Positions 58,254 through 64,000 of a DNA stretch of 64,000 nucleotides are shown one piece after another. The notes below the pieces were generated by a model. It did no database searches, was not told the DNA's origin, and worked only from the letters and a program-made list of their open reading frames with translations. Origin of the DNA: Porphyridium purpureum (lineage: Eukaryota; Rhodophyta; Bangiophyceae; Porphyridiales; Porphyridiaceae); NCBI GenBank assembly GCA_008690995.1, contig VRMN01000008.1, positions 124,001 through 188,000 on the forward strand, read 5' to 3'. A program made the position numbers and the translations under genes. Numbering within the stretch: position 1 is the stretch's first letter; each line of letters opens with the position of its first letter.

Positions 58254-58858
58254 CGCAAGCGCACGTCTCTACTCTACCTCGCCACCTCTACAACCCCTCG
58301 CCCCTCCCCTCCCTTTGCGGCCCCGCACGCGCGTGTCCGCGTCCCGATCCAGCAACGTGTGCGCCGGGCGCGACCCAGCGCTCCCCCCTTGCACTTCCCG
58401 CGTCAGCTCCAACAACCCAATCCAGCTCCGCGGCCGCGCAATGCTCAGATCTGTACCGCGCCGTACCGCCGCAGCCCCAAACACCCCACGAATCTGTGTC
58501 CCCCTCCCTTTGCTTTCCGTATTCACTCCCCTCACCCTTCAGTGGTCCTCACCCTCTCTGCACCCTTTTCGCACCAGCGCACAAACTACTACCCCTCCTG
58601 CTTGTCATCCTTCCCTTACTCGCCGCGCATTCACTACCAAAGCGCACACGCACTCACACTAGTTCACAATCACTACTAAAACAACCTCGTTTTAATAGAC
58701 ACAACGCGTTTGTCGCGTGGGATTGTGTTTTTTTTTCTTATGGTTTTTCACTAAGTGTTGAGGAGGGACAGCGTCAAAGTTAAAAAAAGACGGATTAAAA
58801 TAATACGATGATTAAGAGATGTTTAACTTAAACAATGGTTTGTTTAGTATCGCTTTTT
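58254..58858. other. COPB2 promoter and 3' flank of the GT61 gene
   Basis: 605 bp. The half next to COPB2 is C-rich with CTGTAC at 58451; the half next to the GT61 stop (58680-58858) is AT-rich with T and A runs. No gene seen. Confidence 0.55.
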
Positions 58859-60409
58859 TCACGCACGGCGGTACAGTGCGGCGAGTCGTGCGTCCAAGGC
58901 GTGCGAGACGGTGGTGAGAAGGTCCGGGATTGAAACGCTCAGGGCGTGGCGAGAGCCTTCGGAATGGAAGGTGAGCGCGTAGTATGACATGCCGAGGATG
59001 GTCGCCGTCTCCCAGAACATGATGCGGAAACGGCTGAGCGGGATTAGCTCGATCACGCACGTGGTTGCGCCCGGCACGCCGTAGCGGATCCAGTACAGCG
59101 CGCCGCCGTGCGGCCCAATCACGCAAGCCGCGCGACGCATGAGCGCTATCCCGGCCGTCAGGCTGAGCGGGTCCTTGATCACCACAAGTGTTTCGTTGCG
59201 CCCGCGCTCTTCCAGCACCCGGCGAAGCGCGGGAAGCACCTCGGACGCCTCGTTCAACACGCGGCGCGTGTTCACAGCGGCGCGCGAAAAATACACCACC
59301 GTTTGACGCGGCTCGGAAGGCGGATCACGCTCCGATGCGGACATGGCGAGCTCTCGGAATCGCCACACAAAGAAGGGGTGCACATCCACACTCCGACAGC
59401 TATACACGAGTTCGCGAGCGACCACGCCCGCTTGCGGAAACACGCGCAAATTGGCAGGAAAGCCCAGCCGCGTCGCCAGCTCACTCACGGCACTCGTGTT
59501 CGTTTGATTGCGTTGGCTACCCTTTTCATCTAGTGCGATGCGATGGGTCTGTCTGGGCGCACCCATAAGCATGGCGCGCACGCGGCGGTTGGCGCGCAGG
59601 TGCCAGTTCTGAATCAAAATGTGGGCAACATGGTCTGTGAAATGCTGCCAGGAGTCAAAGTCAGCTGTATGGGCGACGATTAAATGCGCTACTCTGTTCT
59701 CGCGTTCCTTTGCTTCATCGGCACCGCCTCGTGGCGCACTCGTTTGGTATGGCGACCAAAACATGTCGTGGTCTTGCTGGTTAGAAACGAAGCAGCTTGC
59801 GCGTTCGGCGCGAGGGCCGTCGAATTGCCGCCGATTTGCCGCTTGCTGCAGCTCAGGCGGCGTGCGTCCATTGAGGAAAACCAAATTTTGAGCAAACCAA
59901 AAGCCACGATACAGCACCAAGCCAGAAGCCCACTGAACATCCGCATGCGCCCACCATATGCGCGGCGACATCTTGGCATTGGCGACCCAGTCGGCTCGGT
60001 GCTGCTGCGTGTCACGCGTGAAGTGCGGCAAGGTGAGCTGAAAGTCTGGGAAGAGTAGCTGCTCACCATAGAAACCTGGGTGTTCCTCGTAAAGACACGG
60101 CGCCCAGTTGCGCGGCATCCATGACTGACATCGATTCAGCACTATCGGACCCCATCTGCGTATATGATCTGTGTAGCTGGCCGAGACATTCCCACCCAGC
60201 CGCGCATGTAAACGAAATCCGCTTCTCCCGTCCTGTAGCAACCCCGTCCGAGACACCCAGTCGAACGCAGACGCGTACCCAGACGTTTTCGGCGCGATGA
60301 TCGTCGACAATGTCGGGGCGCTCAGTGCGCGGAAAACATAAGTGGGCAAGTTCCATGCCAAGACGCCAAAAACCAAAAACAGGATTGCTTCGAGCGCGAT
60401 ACGCCGCAT
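58859..60409 (-). CDS. Glycosyltransferase family 61 (DUF563) type II Golgi protein
   Basis: The protein has 516 residues from the ATG at 60409. An N-terminal anchor (about 7-24, EAILFLVFGVLAWNLPTY) gives type II topology. The GT61 catalytic domain (about 340-480) has VVYFSRAAVNTRRVLNEASEVLPALRRVL and the signature VIGPHGGALYW at about 431-441, the GxHGAxL-type nucleotide-sugar motif of GT61. In plants GT61 enzymes add xylose or arabinose to xylan and N-glycans. Donor and acceptor are unknown here. It lies 107 bp downstream of the ADH gene's stop, same strand. Confidence 0.85.
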   Translation of the reverse strand: MRRIALEAILFLVFGVLAWNLPTYVFRALSAPTLSTIIAPKTSGYASAFDWVSRTGLLQDGRSGFRLHARLGGNVSASYTDHIRRWGPIVLNRCQSWMPRNWAPCLYEEHPGFYGEQLLFPDFQLTLPHFTRDTQQHRADWVANAKMSPRIWWAHADVQWASGLVLYRGFWFAQNLVFLNGRTPPELQQAANRRQFDGPRAERASCFVSNQQDHDMFWSPYQTSAPRGGADEAKERENRVAHLIVAHTADFDSWQHFTDHVAHILIQNWHLRANRRVRAMLMGAPRQTHRIALDEKGSQRNQTNTSAVSELATRLGFPANLRVFPQAGVVARELVYSCRSVDVHPFFVWRFRELAMSASERDPPSEPRQTVVYFSRAAVNTRRVLNEASEVLPALRRVLEERGRNETLVVIKDPLSLTAGIALMRRAACVIGPHGGALYWIRYGVPGATTCVIELIPLSRFRIMFWETATILGMSYYALTFHSEGSRHALSVSIPDLLTTVSHALDARLAALYRRA

Positions 60410-60516
60410 GCCGATCCGCGCGAACGACTAAAACCCATTGACCTTTTACCTAACACTTTCATACGGGATGCCTAGCTCACAGATACATTGTGACTGTTTT
60501 GTATGTTTCCTTCGCG

Positions 60517-61734
<1,218 letters not shown>

Positions 61735-61823
61735 TTAATTCCAAATGTAAGATGGGCTTGTTTCGGTTTCTTTTTTCGTTGGGCCTCAACGCGGCATGTG
61801 CCAGTCGCGATGGCTTCGCTGCC

Positions 61824-62213
61824 TCACTTTGAGCTTGCTCCTTCGTCTGGCAGCTGCGCAGCTGCCCTTCGGGACACTGCTTCTGGCACAGGCAGCTGGG
61901 TCGACCCGGCGGGAACCAGGTTGTTTTTCTGCAGCAACAAGAGGGGTCCCGGATCTAGTCCGTTCGCGTTGCAATCCACAATAAACTGCCGACATATATC
62001 TACGGCCTCGTAGCCGCCGCGCGTAGACTTTGCACTCGCATGAGCGTGATCAGAACTCTGCTCTGTACTGACCACTTCTTGACCTTGCTCTCCAGAAATT
62101 CCACCATGCGTTTTCTCCAGGAGCTCCTCACGAACCTGACTTGCGGCTTCACTGCTGTTATGACAAGGCTGCAACGCATCCATTCTCGCATGCTCATTCT
62201 CATTCTCTGCCAT
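61824..62213 (-). CDS. Small unrecognised protein (129 aa)
   Basis: The ATG at 62213 begins MAENENEHARMDALQ; the frame runs further upstream only to a TTG. The protein is hydrophilic, with Glu/Gln/His-rich first half and a C-terminal part VDICRQFIVDCNANGLDPGPLLLLQKNNLVPAG that looks folded. I recognise no family. Promoter support is good: four GTAC-core motifs lie 146-196 bp upstream, shared with the divergent mutase gene. Confidence 0.5.
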   Translation of the reverse strand: MAENENEHARMDALQPCHNSSEAASQVREELLEKTHGGISGEQGQEVVSTEQSSDHAHASAKSTRGGYEAVDICRQFIVDCNANGLDPGPLLLLQKNNLVPAGSTQLPVPEAVSRRAAAQLPDEGASSK

Positions 62214-62358
62214 GACCCCTCGTGCTAAGTGTCCTTCGATCCCAGGATGCCACTCATGTTCTGTTTCCTGTGTCTGCGTGTCTCCTTCTGCCGTCTGTCG
62301 ATGATCGGCTCCCGCCTTTCGCACACGCTCAGACAAAATGTCACAACCCTACGTATAA

Positions 62359-62409
62359 GTACAGTTCGAGACTGTACTTTGAGGGGAAAGTACAGTTATG
62401 GAGGTACAG
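62359..62409. promoter_or_regulatory. Four GTAC-core motifs between small gene and methylmalonyl-CoA mutase
   Basis: GTACAG at 62359, CTGTAC at 62372, GTACAG at 62390 and 62404. The cluster lies 146-196 bp from the start at 62213 and 141-191 bp from 62550, almost midway between the two. Role inferred. Confidence 0.6.
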
Positions 62410-62549
62410 TTGATGACCGATGACGTGATATGGCGCTGTAAGGCAAATGGCCACATGAGCGCGCGGACGGGAGATAAAGCGCGTGCTGAACATGTGTGCG
62501 TGCGGGTGTGTGGGTTCTTGACAAGCGTGTGTGTCTGAATGCGGGCACC

Positions 62550-64000
62550 ATGGCGTCGCGTCTGAGATGCGCGGCCCGCTCTTGCAGCTGTGCGAGGCCG
62601 TGGCTTTTCTCGCGCGGCGCGTTGGTCTCATCAAGTCTCTCGGGCTGGCGCCGATGCGCGTTCGAGTCGAGCCGGAAAAACACTCAAAGCCGGGAGCTGT
62701 CGAGCGCGTTTGAGAGCGCAGAGGCGCAGTGGAGGTTCCAGGTCGAGAAGGAGCTCGCGCAGACCGGCGCGCCGAGTTCTCGTAGTACCTCGGTCGACGG
62801 CATTTGTCTCAGGCCGGCTTACGGCGACGCTGCGTCTGCCGAAAGCGGTCAGTGGCCGGGTGTGCCTCCGTACAGACGCGGTCCGCACGCAAGCATGTAC
62901 GCCTCGCGGCCATGGACAATTCGCCAGTATGCCGGCTTTGGCACAGCAGAAGAGTCGAACGCGTTCTTCAAACGCGCGTTGCAGGGCGGGCAGAAGGGGC
63001 TGTCGGTCGCGTTTGATCTCGCGACACATCGCGGGTATGACTCGGACCATCCACGAGTTCAAGGCGACGTTGGGATGGCTGGTGTGGCGGTAGATGTAGT
63101 AGACGATATGAAGCGGCTGTTTGACGGCATCAAGTTGGACGAGGTCTCGGTGTCAATGACCATGAATGGCGCCGTGCTTCCTGTGCTGGCATTCTTCATT
63201 GTGGCTGCCGAAGAAAGCGGCGTGGCCCGCAGCAAGCTGAGCGGAACGGTGCAAAATGATATTTTGAAGGAGTTCATGGTGCGAAACACGTTCATCTACC
63301 CGCCGGAACCCTCGCTGCGCATCACTGGCGACATCATGGCATTCTGCACACGCGAAATGCCCAAGTTTAATACTATCAGCATTTCCGGATACCATATGCA
63401 GGAGGCTGGCGCAGACCCGTGCCTGGAATTGGCATTTACTCTTGCTGATGGCCTTGAGTATATCCGTGTGGCACGCAGTGCCGGCCTGACCGTGGACCAG
63501 TGTGCGCCGCGCCTCAGCTTCTTCTTCGGGATCGGAATGGACTTTTATGTGGAAATTGCCAAGCTCCGGGCTGCGCGCGAGCTGTGGTACACGCTTCTCA
63601 AGGAGAAGTACGGCAGCGAAATCAACAACCCGAAGTCGTATGTGCTGCGAACGCACTGTCAAACGAGTGGCTACTCGTTGACCGAGAAGGAGCCATACAA
63701 TAACGCGGTGCGTACGACAATCGAGGCGATGGCAGCTGTGTTTGGCGGCACCCAGTCGCTGCACACCAATGCGCTGGATGAGGCTATTGCGCTTCCGAGC
63801 GAATTCGCTGCCAGGCTTGCGCGGAACACGCAACTCATTCTGCAAGAAGAAACAGGCATTTGTGCTGTGGCTGACCCGTTCGGCGGCAGCTACATGATGG
63901 AAGCGCTGACCAGCGAACTGATGCTCAAGGCACGTTCTGTAATTGATCAAGTGGAGCGCGCGGGCGGAATGGCCAAGTGCGTTGCTGATGGGTGGCCCAA
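62550..64000 (+). CDS. MUT: Methylmalonyl-CoA mutase, mitochondrial (C-terminal part outside window)
   Basis: 483 codons are seen from the ATG at 62550; the frame is open to the right edge. The first ~50 residues ([20 protein letters not shown]...[10 protein letters not shown]) are a mitochondrial targeting peptide. The substrate-binding (beta/alpha)8 barrel is clear: [77 protein letters not shown] and [14 protein letters not shown]. The cobalamin-binding domain (DxHxxG) would lie beyond 64000. It converts methylmalonyl-CoA to succinyl-CoA with adenosylcobalamin, in propionate, Val and Ile breakdown. Confidence 0.93.
   Translation, partial: MASRLRCAARSCSCARPWLFSRGALVSSSLSGWRRCAFESSRKNTQSRELSSAFESAEAQWRFQVEKELAQTGAPSSRSTSVDGICLRPAYGDAASAESGQWPGVPPYRRGPHASMYASRPWTIRQYAGFGTAEESNAFFKRALQGGQKGLSVAFDLATHRGYDSDHPRVQGDVGMAGVAVDVVDDMKRLFDGIKLDEVSVSMTMNGAVLPVLAFFIVAAEESGVARSKLSGTVQNDILKEFMVRNTFIYPPEPSLRITGDIMAFCTREMPKFNTISISGYHMQEAGADPCLELAFTLADGLEYIRVARSAGLTVDQCAPRLSFFFGIGMDFYVEIAKLRAARELWYTLLKEKYGSEINNPKSYVLRTHCQTSGYSLTEKEPYNNAVRTTIEAMAAVFGGTQSLHTNALDEAIALPSEFAARLARNTQLILQEETGICAVADPFGGSYMMEALTSELMLKARSVIDQVERAGGMAKCVADGWP

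Noticed and set aside
60436-60450. CCTTTTACC resembling the U5 snRNA loop
   Set aside because: It sits in a 107-bp gap between two genes, too short for U5, with no Sm site or flanking stems.

Overview
The window looks like a piece of a compact, GC-rich, intron-poor nuclear genome of a photosynthetic eukaryote. The best guess is a unicellular red alga of the Porphyridium type; this is inferred, since no marker such as rRNA is present. Almost every gene is one uninterrupted reading frame 0.5-3 kb long, with short gaps between genes. The products are plainly eukaryotic (26S/20S proteasome, COPI, ERV46, clathrin adaptor, peroxin 13, tRNA endonuclease, GATOR2, replication fork protection). They are mixed with plastid-type proteins (DUF2854, transit-peptide cysteine synthase, a HLIP-like protein) and mitochondrial-type proteins (MnmG/MTO1, methylmalonyl-CoA mutase). 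There are no prokaryotic operons.

Layout. 1-8.5 kb: a GYF-domain protein that runs off the left edge, a long control region, an AP180-like ANTH protein and a pseudouridine synthase. 8.5-12.6 kb: a sparse interval, a zinc-ribbon/RRM protein, the TIPIN/Swi3 homologue, and a previously unmarked ~288-nt RNA gene that I identify as U1 snRNA (5' end ACUUACCU, U1-70K-type loop, closing helix, Sm site, terminal stem-loop). 12.9-22 kb: an orphan helical protein, MnmG, DUF2854, a GT77-like glycosyltransferase and Rpt6. 22-25.5 kb: an MFS transporter followed by a decayed partial copy of itself and a WD40-like relic. 26.5-41 kb: an adenylate-kinase-like protein, a BRAP2/ETP1 protein with a degenerate RING, a ChAPs (exomer) protein, ERV46, cysteine synthase, a Mios-type GATOR2 protein without its propeller, a mu-class GST and Trm11. 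41-49.9 kb: a small orphan, Sen54, an S4 protein, proteasome beta2, a methyltransferase, Pex13, an NTF2-like protein and a WrbA-type reductase. 50-64 kb: a HLIP-like protein, a Golgi sulfotransferase-like protein, an F-box protein, COPB2, a GT61 glycosyltransferase, class III ADH, a small orphan and methylmalonyl-CoA mutase (runs off the right edge).

Two recurring non-coding signals stand out. (1) The hexamer CTGTAC and its reverse complement GTACAG (core GTAC) recur, often in clusters of two to five, about 80-200 bp upstream of start codons and especially between divergent genes; one copy lies between TIPIN and U1. (2) GA-repeat tracts on the sense strand sit just ahead of several start codons. 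The genes are housekeeping genes without an obvious shared pathway. The closest thing to a theme is secretory traffic and Golgi polysaccharide modification: COPB2, ERV46, ChAPs, ANTH, GT61, GT77-like and sulfotransferase-like proteins, which would fit an alga that secretes a sulfated polysaccharide (inference). No transposon, virus-like element, CRISPR array or tRNA was recognised.
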